Position numbers and translations under genes: made by a program. Of a stretch of 64,000 nt of DNA, positions 35,297 to 44,280 are shown piece by piece. Source of the stretch: Kalymmatonema hyalinum WJT4-NPBG1 (GTDB lineage Bacteria > Cyanobacteriota > Cyanobacteriia > Cyanobacteriales > Nostocaceae); assembly GCA_019359075.1 (NCBI GenBank), contig JAHHIB010000008.1:36793-100792 (forward strand), in the 5' to 3' direction. Below the pieces are notes generated by a model, which saw nothing but the letters and a program-made list of their open reading frames with translations, had not been told where the DNA came from and made no database searches. Position 1 is the stretch's first letter. Each line of letters opens with the position of its first letter.

Positions 35297-35743
35297 TACT
35301 GACACTAAATCAAAAGGAAGAGGTTTGAAGGAAGAAGGAACCCATAAGTCCATAACTACGGATACAACAAGTGCAAACTTTCCCGTTAAAATCTTGGCTT
35401 TAAACCCACTACCACCAAATGCTCTGTAGGAACTCATCACACAGACGTAACTGCCTGAGCAAACCGCTTGAGGATTTGCAAAACGCTGTACAGTTCCCTG
35501 GCAGAAGTAAACGGCGCGAAAACCCGGCTTCGACAACAGCGCAGGATGTCGTTAGGAGATGCAATGATTGCGGGGTACTGCACGGGCGCATAACCGAACC
35601 TTAGTGACTCGAAATACAGCCGGTTTTATCTGCATTGCTGAACTTCGATTAATCAATCCATTTGAGCTGTGCTCATAATGCATGTCATATCATGTCCATA
35701 ACGAATTTTAGATGCGTTTGCCCTGTGCTACTTCCGACTCTCC
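35297..35743. other. 447-bp intergenic region of unknown content
   Basis: The part 35420-35605 has higher GC and open frames on both strands (for example plus-strand NCLSKPLEDLQNAVQFPGRS), but no start, ribosome site or recognisable domain. It may be a dispersed repeat or a decayed gene. Confidence 0.35.
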
Positions 35744-37396
35744 CTACTTTCCCTGCTCCTGCTGCTGGCGATGCTGCCTCAATTGCCTCAAGAGGCTTTC
35801 TTGAGATGAGGAAGGACTCACTTGGTCCGTGGTAGGTTGAGGAGGCTGTTTGCCAGCACTCTTAACAGCAGTGTTTGAAATATTAAATCTTAACGAATCT
35901 TGATTGCTGTTTTTTGGGGGAGAAGTAAAGATAATGGTCGTGGGTTGAAACGTTTTGCCAGCATTTTTAACAGCAGTGTTTGAGGTGTTAAATCTTAACG
36001 AATCTTGATTGCTGCTTTCTGGGGGAGAAGTAAAGGTAATGGTGGTCGGTTGAAACATGTTGTCGGCACTCTTGGCAGCAGTGGGTGAGAGATTAAACTT
36101 TATCTGCTGTTGATTTGTATTCCGTGCGGAAATTGCAGCGTTGTGGTTAGAAATGACAGCTTTGACTGAATCTAGAGAATTTGCAACTTGCACTTGCTCC
36201 TGCACCTGCTGTGTAGAGGACACTAAGCTACTCAAACCATTTACCAATTGCCGTAGATTTTGCCGAAAAGCTGGATCTCCGGTCAACTCATCCAAATCAG
36301 ATGTAATTTTTTGGGTGTTTTCAAATGTCACGCGAGCAGAATCTAAAGTTTGTTGCAGTACCAACACGTTATTAGGATTGTTCAGGCTATTAGTCACCTC
36401 GCGCAAATTAGTAGAAGCCTGTGCAGCATTAGCAGACAGAGTTTCTAAATTTTTGATTAATTCTCCTTGGGTAACACGATTGACAGTAGGCGATAAGCTG
36501 CTGACTGTCTGGCGGAGTTCTTTGCTAGTTTCAGTGATATTGTTTAATGTCGCAACAAGCGAAGAACGGTTGCTTGTCACCAGAGTATCGAGGTTGTTAA
36601 CCAGCTTATTAACTTGACTGGTGGTTGAACGAAGTTCTCTAGCGGTTGTACCGAATTGCTCTGCGGTATTACCAAATCGATTTGCTGTGGTACCGATTTG
36701 ATTTAAGGTTCTTGTGGAGGATGTACTGAGTTGAGTTGTCGCTCGTTGCACTGTATTAGTCGTCGCGGCAAAGTTGTTGAGCTGTTGTTGCAAGCTTTTG
36801 CTTGCAACATTGAGGTTGCGAGTTAATTCAGCGACACTTGCTGCAGCTACAGCAGTATTTTCCACAGCTCTGTTAACGTTTTTATAAAACTCTGGGTTAG
36901 AGTATACAGTAGCTAGCTCGGTGCTGCTGCGAATAAGTTCATCGGTACTAATACCAATCTGACCTTTTAACCGAGAGCCATTACACACAATCATCTCGCG
37001 GTTGCAATTTTTGTCCAAGGGTTTAGCAACAACAGCCCCAGGGGGAAGCTCTGTTTTTGGTGTAATGTCAACAAAGATTTCACCAATCAGTCCGGACTGA
37101 TTAGCCTCAACTATGACATTGCTGGGAATGATCAGGTCGGATTTGGTAATATCAACTTCCACCTCAACGTTGTTTAGTCGCGGTCGAATAGCAGAAATAG
37201 TGCCTACCCTGACGCCACGATACCGAACCACTGCCCCTTTTTGCATCCCGCCAGCGTTGGCAAATTCAACAATAGCTTTGTATGAACTGCTAGCAGCAGT
37301 GAATCTATTCAACCACAAAATAATTAACCCAAACACTCCCAGTCCTAACAGGAGCAACAACCCGACAGAACCTTCTCGAAATGTTCGCGATCGCAT
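35744..37396 (-). CDS. MlaD/MCE-domain lipid-transport protein with long helical tail
   Basis: The start is ATG 37396 (MRSRTFREGSVGLLLLL), with AGGAGA 7 bases upstream; an earlier in-frame start would add 51 repeat-derived residues. It has a membrane anchor (10-30) and an MCE domain (about 37-115, YKAIVEFANAGGMQKGAVVRYRGVRVGTISAI). A long Asn/Thr/Gln-rich alpha-helical region (about 150-420) follows, as in other cyanobacterial MCE proteins. The last ~130 residues are low complexity and contain a 35-residue tandem repeat. It should work in outer-membrane lipid traffic with the ATPase encoded upstream (37714); permease MlaE is not in the window. Confidence 0.9.
   Translation of the reverse strand: MRSRTFREGSVGLLLLLGLGVFGLIILWLNRFTAASSSYKAIVEFANAGGMQKGAVVRYRGVRVGTISAIRPRLNNVEVEVDITKSDLIIPSNVIVEANQSGLIGEIFVDITPKTELPPGAVVAKPLDKNCNREMIVCNGSRLKGQIGISTDELIRSSTELATVYSNPEFYKNVNRAVENTAVAAASVAELTRNLNVASKSLQQQLNNFAATTNTVQRATTQLSTSSTRTLNQIGTTANRFGNTAEQFGTTARELRSTTSQVNKLVNNLDTLVTSNRSSLVATLNNITETSKELRQTVSSLSPTVNRVTQGELIKNLETLSANAAQASTNLREVTNSLNNPNNVLVLQQTLDSARVTFENTQKITSDLDELTGDPAFRQNLRQLVNGLSSLVSSTQQVQEQVQVANSLDSVKAVISNHNAAISARNTNQQQIKFNLSPTAAKSADNMFQPTTITFTSPPESSNQDSLRFNTSNTAVKNAGKTFQPTTIIFTSPPKNSNQDSLRFNISNTAVKSAGKQPPQPTTDQVSPSSSQESLLRQLRQHRQQQEQGK
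35854..36110. repeat. 105-bp tandem repeat inside the MlaD-like gene
   Basis: Two full units (35854-35958 and 35959-36063) and a diverged partial third encode the 35-residue unit LRFNTSNTAVKNAGKTFQPT + TIIFTSPPKNSNQDS. The units are about 85-90% identical in DNA. Copy number is likely to vary between strains. Confidence 0.85.
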
Positions 37397-37713
37397 TTTA
37401 TTTCTCCTATCAACAATGAGTTCTGAGTTGCGAGTGCTGAGTATAGCTATTTCCACTCGGCACTCACCATTCAACAATGCCGTATGTGTTTTGGACACGC
37501 TTGTTTGTTGGCATAGGCTGTCCGCAGGGCTTACGGCTATCTCCTCCAAACAGGCTACAAAGAATGCCAGTTCCCTCGTGCCGACACAAGAAGCGAAAGG
37601 GTTCTCAGGCAGGCTGCAGGTTAACGTTGGGGTTGGGGGAAAACCCCGAACACTCTGCTGCCTCCCCTTTGGAAGGTACTGGCGGGAGCAACCTAGTGGC
37701 TGCTTAGCACCGA
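37397..37713. other. 317-bp gap within the MlaF-MlaD pair
   Basis: Contains dispersed-repeat material rather than a gene: GCCGTAAGCCCTGCGGACAG-like sequence (37515-37545, minus strand) and GGGGTTGGGGG-AAAA-CCCC (37629-37652), a hairpin. It separates genes that would normally be closely spaced in an operon. Confidence 0.5.
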
Positions 37714-38496
37714 TTAACCAACAACATGAATCGGTCCAGATACACTTCCACTAATAAATTGTCTAATCAAAGGATGGTCTGTAGTATCTATTTCATTGAC
37801 ACTACCCTGCCATTGCACTTTACCTTGGTAGAGAAATACCACCTGGTCAGCCGTGCGACGAATTGTACTGTGTTGGTGAGTCACAATGGCGTAGGTACTA
37901 CAAACTCCTTGTGTACATTGCAATTGCCGGATTAAATCTTCTATCACCGTGGAAGCAATTGGATCAAGCCCGGCTGTTGGTTCATCGTACAGTAAAACTT
38001 CTGGAGTGTCTCTGGGGTTATCGGGGTTAGACATAATGGCACGGGCAAAGCTAACCCGTTTTCGCATACCCCCGGAAAGTTCCGCCGGGTAGCGATCGCC
38101 TATTCCTGATAACCCTACCATCTCCAATTTTTCATTAACCAGTTCTCGAATACGAGATCGCCGTAGTTTTGAGTATTGATAAAGTGAAAACCCCACATTC
38201 TCCTCCACCGTCAAAGAATCAAATAACGCCGCCTGCTGGAATACCATGCCAATCCCAACCAAATCTGTAGCATCTTCAATCAACCCCTCTCGCCGCACTC
38301 CTTGGACATAAATTTCTCCAGAATCAGGAGCAATTAACCCAGCGATTACCCGTAAAATTGTTGATTTACCAGTACCACTAGGACCGATGATTCCTAGTGC
38401 TTCTCCTCGGTAAATCGTCAAATCCACGTTATCTAAAACCTTATTGCTATCAAAGGATATAGAAACGCCTTTCAGTTCAATCAACGGTTCAGTCAT
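37714..38496 (-). CDS. MlaF-like ABC transporter ATP-binding protein
   Basis: 260 residues. Walker A GPSGTGKST (38-46), Q-loop in GMVFQQAALFDSLTVEENVGF, signature LSGGMRKRVSFARAI, Walker B VLLYDEPTAGLDP and the H-loop in YAIVTHQHS. The sequence LFDSLTVEENVGF with GMRKR is diagnostic for the Mla/TGD3 family, which powers MCE-type lipid transport. The MCE-protein gene follows on the same strand after a 317-bp repeat-filled gap. Complete. Confidence 0.92.
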   Translation of the reverse strand: MTEPLIELKGVSISFDSNKVLDNVDLTIYRGEALGIIGPSGTGKSTILRVIAGLIAPDSGEIYVQGVRREGLIEDATDLVGIGMVFQQAALFDSLTVEENVGFSLYQYSKLRRSRIRELVNEKLEMVGLSGIGDRYPAELSGGMRKRVSFARAIMSNPDNPRDTPEVLLYDEPTAGLDPIASTVIEDLIRQLQCTQGVCSTYAIVTHQHSTIRRTADQVVFLYQGKVQWQGSVNEIDTTDHPLIRQFISGSVSGPIHVVG

Positions 38497-38499
38497 TGG

Positions 38500-38587
38500 T
38501 CATTAGTCATGAGTCATGAGTCATTATTCAACAGGCATTTGACAAAAGACGAAGAACAAAGGACAAATAACAAATCATAAAGGACAA
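38500..38587. repeat. degenerate heptamer repeats
   Basis: TCATTAG/TCATGAG units (38502-38525), then CAAAAGACGAAGAACAAAGG and ACAAATAACAAAT type units up to the next start codon. Short tandem heptamer repeats of this kind are characteristic for filamentous cyanobacteria. Confidence 0.6.
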
Positions 38588-40069
38588 ATGACAAAAATGC
38601 GCTCTTGTGATGTCATTGTTATCGGTAGTGGTATCGGCGGGTTAACTGCTGCTGCATTACTTGCTCGTTACGGTAAGCGGGTGATTGTCTGTGAAAGCCA
38701 TACAATACCTGGAGGAGCTGCTCATAGCTTCAGACGACGGGGATTTGAATTTGATTCTGGTCCCTCATTCTATTGTGGTCTGACAAGTGCCGAAAGTTTG
38801 AATCCTGTCAAACAAGTTTTTGATGTTTTGGGCGAATCCTTAGAAGCCGTACCTTACGACCCCTTTGGACACTACCATTTTCCCGAAGCCAGCTTCGGTG
38901 TTTATGGCAATGCTGAGCGTTACCGTCAGGAAATAGCGAAAATTACGCCTCAAGGTGCCAAGGAATTCAAACGGTTTGAAGAGCGTTTGTTACCACTGTA
39001 CGACGCCATGAAAGGAATTCCTACCTTGGCTTTACGGGCAGATTGGCAGGTGATTCCTGTATTAGTTGGACGTTATTTGCCATCTTTGTTAAAGATGCTA
39101 CCTCATTTGCTCCTTGTTCAAGCATCTGTGGGTAATGTGATGGATGCAACAGTACAAGACCCTTGGGTCAGGCGGTTGATCGACCTGGAATGCTTTTTGT
39201 TGTCTGGTTTAAAGGCGCATGGCACTATTGCTCCAGAGGTAGCTTTTATGTTAGGTGAACGCTCTCATGCCTCTGTTGAGTATCCTGTAGGCGGCAGTGG
39301 GGCTATTGTGAAGGCTTTGGTGCGTGGGTTGGAACGTTGGGGCGGTCAGTTGCTCCTAGGATGCCATGTCGAGCAAATTCTGGTAAATTCTGGCAAAGTC
39401 TTTGGTGTTCAGTTGACAAATGGTGAAATCCTTAAAGCACCGATTGTCATTTCCAATGCCAGTATCTGGGACACTTACACCAAATTATTACATCCCGATG
39501 ATTTACCTCCATCCTACCGAAAAGTAGCTTTGGATACACCTGTAGTTGATAGCTTTATGCATTTACATTTAGGTATCCGTGCCGAGGGCTTGGAAAATCT
39601 CACAGGACATCACGTAGTAGTTCATGATGCTAGCAACGATATCACAGTAGCAGGGAATACTTGCATGATATCGATTCCCAGTGTGTGGGATGCAACACTT
39701 GCCCCAGAGGGACATCATGTGGTTCACGCCTACACCTTAGAACCATACGCGGGATGGGAACGGAACGCCGAGTATGAACAGAAAAAGCGGGAGAAAGCTC
39801 AAACTTTATATCGTGCCCTAGAGCGGATTATCCCAGATATCAGAGAGCGTGTTGTGTTGGAACTAATCGGCACACCGTTAACCCATGCCTATTATCTACG
39901 AAGGTATCGCGGAAGTTATGGTCCGGCTATTGAGGCGCGTAAGGGAATGTTTCCGGGATGTCACACGCCAATACGGGGTTTGTATCGCGTGGGTGATAGC
40001 ACTATGCCAGGAATTGGTGTACCAGCAGTAGCAGCGTCTGGCATTTTGTGCGCGAATACACTCTTATAG
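38588..40069 (+). CDS. FAD-dependent carotenoid-type oxidoreductase (phytoene desaturase/CrtH-like family)
   Basis: 493 residues. FAD-binding motif VIVIGSGIGGLTAAALLARYG near the N-terminus, with ESHTIPGGAAHSFRRRGFEFDSGPSF. The C-terminal FAD motif is GLYRVGDSTMPGIGVPAVAASGILCAN. This belongs to the phytoene desaturase/carotenoid isomerase superfamily. Cyanobacterial paralogues act as prolycopene isomerase (CrtH), ketolase (CrtO) or are unassigned; the sequence alone does not tell me which. Start ATG 38588 or the internal ATG at 38597. A peptidoglycan-binding relic follows in the same frame right behind the stop. Confidence 0.85.
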   Translation: MTKMRSCDVIVIGSGIGGLTAAALLARYGKRVIVCESHTIPGGAAHSFRRRGFEFDSGPSFYCGLTSAESLNPVKQVFDVLGESLEAVPYDPFGHYHFPEASFGVYGNAERYRQEIAKITPQGAKEFKRFEERLLPLYDAMKGIPTLALRADWQVIPVLVGRYLPSLLKMLPHLLLVQASVGNVMDATVQDPWVRRLIDLECFLLSGLKAHGTIAPEVAFMLGERSHASVEYPVGGSGAIVKALVRGLERWGGQLLLGCHVEQILVNSGKVFGVQLTNGEILKAPIVISNASIWDTYTKLLHPDDLPPSYRKVALDTPVVDSFMHLHLGIRAEGLENLTGHHVVVHDASNDITVAGNTCMISIPSVWDATLAPEGHHVVHAYTLEPYAGWERNAEYEQKKREKAQTLYRALERIIPDIRERVVLELIGTPLTHAYYLRRYRGSYGPAIEARKGMFPGCHTPIRGLYRVGDSTMPGIGVPAVAASGILCANTLL

Positions 40070-40504
40070 CTGCAAAAACTGTTACTGGGTTACGGTGCTT
40101 TCGTATCTCTCGATGACGATGGTGCTTGTGTATTTCCTGGTGAAGAAGTTATTGACGGCATATTTGGTTCAAAGACAAAAGATGCGGTTATACTCTTCCA
40201 AGGTAAGGTGTTTCTTCTACAAGATGGAATAGTTGCAGATAGAACTTGGCGGGCACTTTTCAAGGGTGCGCCAGTCGATATGGTCATCCTAAACAAAGGT
40301 AGTAAGGGAGAACTTGTTAAGAACGTTCAAGAAAGACTAGCGATCGCTGAATACTTCAAAGGTAATATTGACGGTGAGTTTGGTAGCCGTACAGAAGCCG
40401 CAGTCAAACGTTTGCAAAAGGACACTGGTTTGCCACAAGATGGAGTTGTCGGCGATTGCGCGGAGCGCAGTGCCCAAAGGGCAATCGCACTTGGTTTGAG
40501 TTAA
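40070..40504 (+). pseudogene. peptidoglycan-binding domain protein, N-terminally truncated relic
   Basis: Directly after the stop of the oxidoreductase, and in the same frame, the DNA encodes LQKLLLGYGAFVSLDDDG, FGSKTKDAVILFQ and LLQDGIVADRTWRALF, one PG_binding_1 module. A second module follows (VKNVQERLAIAEYFKG, IDGEFGSRTEAAVKRLQ, GLPQDGVVGD). The beginning is missing: the only starts are internal (GTG 40208). The end is altered by a palindromic repeat at 40452-40488, after which the expected final residues LGLS return in frame. Probably a non-functional remnant; a 98-residue product from 40208 cannot be excluded. Confidence 0.65.
40452..40488. repeat. GCGATTGC...GCAATCGC palindromic repeat, short form
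   Basis: Inverted ends GCGATTGC and GCAATCGC enclose GCGGAGCGCAGTGCCCAAAG. The same ends bracket a longer element at 50195-50281, and partial versions are at 44587 and 51343. Here it sits inside former coding sequence. Confidence 0.7.
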
Positions 40505-40597
40505 GCAAGATTAATACAGTTTTTTGTTAACTTATTCGCTTAAAAGAAACTGGGTTTTTGATTAGACTTGCAGCTAAACTCATAAAAAAATATTTAG

Positions 40598-40663
40598 AAC
40601 CACAGATGCACACAGATGAACACTAGTTATTTATCTGTGTGCATCTGTTGTTAATCTGTGGTT
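40598..40663. terminator. large imperfect hairpin between converging genes
   Basis: AACCACAGATGCACACAGAT pairs with ATCTGTGTGCATCTG...ATCTGTGGTTT over about 25 positions. It lies downstream of two converging units and could end both; this palindrome type is also a dispersed repeat. Confidence 0.55.
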
Positions 40664-40716
40664 TCATTTTCATTACTCTTGACTTTTGCAAGAGCCTTCT
40701 TGTTGAATTTTCTCAA

Positions 40717-42099
40717 CTAACACCAAGTCCGCACAACCCGACCTGTTAATTGCTGTCCCAACCAAAATGTATTGCTAGAAAGTGTATACAGATTTTGCTT
40801 CTCGACTTTCCAGCTTTGCTGGGGATCAAATAAAGTGAGTTCCGCTTTTTGATCGGGTGCGATTGGCTTTGCCACTGCCCCTTGGGCAATCGCTGCAAAG
40901 GGCGTTGTTCCTTGCTCAATGGCACTTGTTTTTTGTTTAAGACATTCAACTGGATTAATACTAAGGGCTTTCCACAATTCCAAAGCTGTGAATTCTCCGG
41001 TTTCTACCAAATGCTGCCACAAAAGGGGTAATGCTAACTCGTAACCAATTGCCCCTGGTGGAGCTTCGGCAAAGGCAACGGTTTTTTCTTCGTAGGTGTA
41101 CGGTGTGTGGTCTATGGCTATAGCATCTATCACACCCGTCCGTACTCCCTGCCGTAACGCTACCAAGTCACTGGGATTACCTAGGGGCGGATTCAATTTT
41201 AGGCTTGTATTATAACTTTTTACTGCTTGCGTATCAAGTAAAAGATGCATCCAAGAGGTACTGGCGGTAATAGGTACACCTCTAGCTTTGGCTGATGCAA
41301 TTAATTCAACACTACGAGCAGTGGAGACACGCATGATATGTACTGGCGTACTGGTGGCGGTGACCAATTCCAACAAAGCGGCGATCGCAGAAGTTTCCGC
41401 GCTAGCAGGTATAAAAGGCAACCCTAAACGAATCGCATCTGGACCTTCGCGCATCACCCCATTTCCGATCAATTCGCGATCACAACACCAAAATGCGACT
41501 GGTTTCCTCAAAGGCTGGAGATATTCCAACATTCGACGCACCAGCCCAAAATTTTCCCAGGGCTGACCATCGCTAAACCCAACCACTCCAACTGCTGCCA
41601 AGTCTACCAATTCTGTCATTTGCTTGCCAGCACCATCTAGGCTCATTGCACCCCAGATGTTGAGTTGGGGAAGAGTGGGAGGAGTAGGGGAAGACAAGGA
41701 GGACAAGGGAGAATTTTGCTTTGACCTTGTCTGTCTCATCTGTTCCACCTCCCCTCCTCGCTTCTGCAACTGTGCGACCACAGCAGGGTTATCAATGGCT
41801 GGGGACGTATCAGGTAAGATACTAATTCGTGTAAAGCCGCCAGCCGCAGCAGCTTGTAAAAGGGACAACAGGGTTTCGCGTTCTTCAAACCCTGGTTCCC
41901 CGCAGTGGCTGTACAAATCCACTAACCCTGGTCCAAGAACTAAGCCATGACAATCTCGAATATGAGTGTCATTGGGTACATTAAAAATATGATTAGCAAC
42001 AGACCTGATATAGCCATCATCAATGAGCACATCAGCGATTTGATCAGTTCCCGAAACAGGGTCGATAACCCTTACTTGTTGCAGCAGTTCACTTGTCAT
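40717..42099 (-). CDS. pyrC: dihydroorotase-like amidohydrolase (possibly non-catalytic)
   Basis: 460 residues. Amidohydrolase layout of the DHOase family: GLVLGPGLVDLYSHCGEPGF near residue 60, GFTRISILPDTSPAIDNP, PVHIMRVSTARSVELI, and the C-terminal AIAIDHTPYTYEEK with GAIGYELALPLL. In active class I DHOases the metal motif after strand 1 is DxHxH; here it is DLYSH, with Tyr in place of the first His, as in regulatory pseudo-DHOases that pair with aspartate transcarbamoylase. Around residues 118-147 a Ser/Pro-rich insert (KQNSPLSSLSSPTPPT) comes from a dispersed DNA repeat. ATG at 42099. Confidence 0.8.
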   Translation of the reverse strand: MTSELLQQVRVIDPVSGTDQIADVLIDDGYIRSVANHIFNVPNDTHIRDCHGLVLGPGLVDLYSHCGEPGFEERETLLSLLQAAAAGGFTRISILPDTSPAIDNPAVVAQLQKRGGEVEQMRQTRSKQNSPLSSLSSPTPPTLPQLNIWGAMSLDGAGKQMTELVDLAAVGVVGFSDGQPWENFGLVRRMLEYLQPLRKPVAFWCCDRELIGNGVMREGPDAIRLGLPFIPASAETSAIAALLELVTATSTPVHIMRVSTARSVELIASAKARGVPITASTSWMHLLLDTQAVKSYNTSLKLNPPLGNPSDLVALRQGVRTGVIDAIAIDHTPYTYEEKTVAFAEAPPGAIGYELALPLLWQHLVETGEFTALELWKALSINPVECLKQKTSAIEQGTTPFAAIAQGAVAKPIAPDQKAELTLFDPQQSWKVEKQNLYTLSSNTFWLGQQLTGRVVRTWC

Positions 42100-42225
42100 T
42101 TTAGCTACCGACTATTAGCTATCAGCTATCAGCTTTTTAACTTTTATATGTTCTTAACTGTGCGTTTGTGTACTTTCAGCTTAGAATCAACTATCGGCTA
42201 AAGGCTGACAGCTAATTGCTAGATG

Positions 42226-43578
42226 CTACAACGCCCCTGCCGCTGTTTTATCCAATACGCCTCCACCGAGGTGAGTTGTGATATTCATTGCTTGCAGTAC
42301 TGGGAAACCACTTGCTCCCAAAGGGTAATCGATAACACTAACTGCGCCATTACCCTGACGGAAATTCCAAAACTGTTCTGATGATAAACCCAGAACATGA
42401 CAAAGCAGGGTTTTGTTAGTCGCGTCATGAGCAACAATCAATCCGGTTTTGAGTTCCTTTGCAGATGCACCCTGGACAATTGATTGCCATGTTGCAACAC
42501 TACGTTCCCACACTTGCTGCAAATTTTCTCCTTCTGGCATTTGGACTTGTGCCGGTACTGTTCGCCAGCGATGCAACTCTCCTGGAAATTCCTGCTCTAT
42601 TTCTTTTTCTAATTTTCCTTCCCAAAGTCCGTGACTAATTTCCCTTAAACCATCCTGCAATTCCAAATTTACACCAGTATGGTACTGCAAGATAACTTCT
42701 GCTGTTTCTTTGGGACGCAGCATCGTACTACTGACGGCAAAATCAATTCCCACGTCTTTAAGAAATTGAGCGGCTTTTTGCGCTTGCTGTTTGCCATTGT
42801 CGTTGAGGGGAACATCAATTTGCCCTTGAAATCTGGTTTGGCGGTTCCACTCAGTTTCTCCGTGACGCACCAGCAACAATCTTACACCGTTATGATTTGG
42901 GCGCAAGGAGGGCAGAATTTCTCCCAGATGTTGCGTCTGATTGAGAGATTCTAATTGGACTGGTTCTTCTAATCCCCCAGAAAAATTAAGTACGCTGACG
43001 TTACAGTTAGACTGTTGGATGGAATGGTAGCGTTCTGGAGGGATTCCCAGCGCCGTACTTAAAAGAGCGCGATTGATACCGTTATGCCCCACAATCAGTA
43101 TAGTTTCGCCTCTATGGCGAGATAAAACTTCTTGCCAAAATTGCCGTGCTTGTGCGTACAACGCTAGAACAGGAAAATGTTCTGTTGTTTGCTCACCATC
43201 TTTAACAGACATCCGTAGCAGCTGGGGGCTTTCCTGCCAAGTGCGGTAGTCTTCAGGAAACTTCTCCTTCACTTCGGCAGATAGCATTCCCTGCCATAAA
43301 GGGAGGTCAATTTCCAGCAACTTATCAGAAGTTTGGGGAACAGCAGACTGCTCAGTATGAGTTGCCAGTTCACGATAGATGATATCTGCTGTATCTTTCG
43401 CGCGTTGCAGAGGACTGCTGTATATTGCCTTAAATAGGATATTACTGAGGGCTTTACCTACTTTACTAGAATCACTACGACCTTTTTCTGTTAACGTGGA
43501 CGCATCGGAACGTCCTTGTATGCGCTTTTCGGTGTTATAGCTGCTTTGACCGTGGCGCACGATAATTACACGAGTCAC
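42226..43578 (-). CDS. double-domain histidine phosphatase (phosphoglycerate mutase-like)
   Basis: 450 residues with two complete histidine-phosphatase domains. Domain 1: IIVRHGQSSYNTEKRIQGRSD at the N-terminus, with catalytic second His in LIVGHNGINRAL. Domain 2 from about residue 225: LLVRHGETEWNRQTRFQGQID and LIVAHDATNKTL. Cyanobacterial relatives are annotated as phosphoglycerate mutases, and some were shown to be metal-independent phosphoserine phosphatases. Both RHG motifs are intact. The gene lies upstream of the dihydroorotase-like gene, 126 bases apart on the same strand. Confidence 0.88.
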   Translation of the reverse strand: MTRVIIVRHGQSSYNTEKRIQGRSDASTLTEKGRSDSSKVGKALSNILFKAIYSSPLQRAKDTADIIYRELATHTEQSAVPQTSDKLLEIDLPLWQGMLSAEVKEKFPEDYRTWQESPQLLRMSVKDGEQTTEHFPVLALYAQARQFWQEVLSRHRGETILIVGHNGINRALLSTALGIPPERYHSIQQSNCNVSVLNFSGGLEEPVQLESLNQTQHLGEILPSLRPNHNGVRLLLVRHGETEWNRQTRFQGQIDVPLNDNGKQQAQKAAQFLKDVGIDFAVSSTMLRPKETAEVILQYHTGVNLELQDGLREISHGLWEGKLEKEIEQEFPGELHRWRTVPAQVQMPEGENLQQVWERSVATWQSIVQGASAKELKTGLIVAHDATNKTLLCHVLGLSSEQFWNFRQGNGAVSVIDYPLGASGFPVLQAMNITTHLGGGVLDKTAAGAL

Positions 43579-43729
43579 GTTTTGCCCTCCTGTATCTAAA
43601 GGTCTAATTCTACTGCAAAGCGTAGGCAGATTTATCTGTTGACAAAAGTACCTTGGTAAAAGGGGGTATTAAATGCGGTGGTATAAGTCTAGACAAGCCA
43701 CTCTGGTGTATTAATCCCAAAACGAATAA

Positions 43730-43771
43730 CCCTCCAGGTTTATGGGCGTTGTAGCCCTAGAATCTGGAGGG
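43730..43771. repeat. nested hairpin in the 3' gap of the secreted-protein gene
   Basis: CCCTCCAG (43730-43737) pairs with CTGGAGGG (43764-43771), and GGGC/GCCC pair inside. Possibly a terminator for the gene ending at 43846 on the minus strand, or a dispersed hairpin. Confidence 0.45.
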
Positions 43772-43845
43772 AATTTGAATTTTTGGCATTTTTAGGCTAA
43801 TTTTAGGAAAACTTTTGGTTAAAACTGAGTGAAAGTGAATTGTTG

Positions 43846-44244
43846 CTACCTTCTTGTATTTCTATCTAAGTCAATCTGCACCTGCACGCCGTCATTACTG
43901 TAAAATGAATCCTCTCCTTGCGGGAAAATCACATTATTTGGAGTTGTGATTGGTTCTCTGCGACGTAATTCGACTTGATCGCCAAGTTGCCAAGTATCAG
44001 ATGGAGAAATATTTTCTCCAACATTTTGCTGTGAAACATTATTTGGAGAAATTTTTTCTGCAAAAAATCTTGCAAAATCATCCTCAGCTGTTCTATTATC
44101 TATCCCAGTTAAAGAATTTCCTCGAATTGTTGTGTAATCCCCAGCCTTTGAGTTTGGTGTAGCTGAGGACTGTGCGTTAACCTTGCTTGCTATTCCAACA
44201 ACAGCTGCTACTATCGCCAAAGCAGCGAATAGTTTATATTTCAT
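43846..44244 (-). CDS. small secreted hypothetical protein
   Basis: 132 residues with a clear cleavable signal peptide (MKYKLFAALAIVAAVVGIAS...VNA|QSS). The mature part is hydrophilic and Asn/Gln/Asp-rich (DNRTAEDDFARFFAEKI, GDQVELRRREPITTPNN, VQVQIDLDRNTRR), without cysteine. No family recognised. Repeat segment A1 begins 37 bases upstream of its start and must therefore contain its promoter. Confidence 0.65.
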   Translation of the reverse strand: MKYKLFAALAIVAAVVGIASKVNAQSSATPNSKAGDYTTIRGNSLTGIDNRTAEDDFARFFAEKISPNNVSQQNVGENISPSDTWQLGDQVELRRREPITTPNNVIFPQGEDSFYSNDGVQVQIDLDRNTRR

Positions 44245-44280
44245 TGTTTTTCCCCAAACCGTGCGTTATTTTTTTGGTCG

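Noticed and set aside
35419..35604. Plus-strand frame of 61 codons as a gene
   Set aside because: No ribosome site, no recognisable domain, and an equally open frame exists on the other strand.
37397..37549. Longer N-terminus (51 extra residues) for the MlaD-like protein
   Set aside because: The extra part is repeat-derived, while the ATG at 37396 has a good ribosome site and is followed at once by the membrane anchor expected for MCE proteins.
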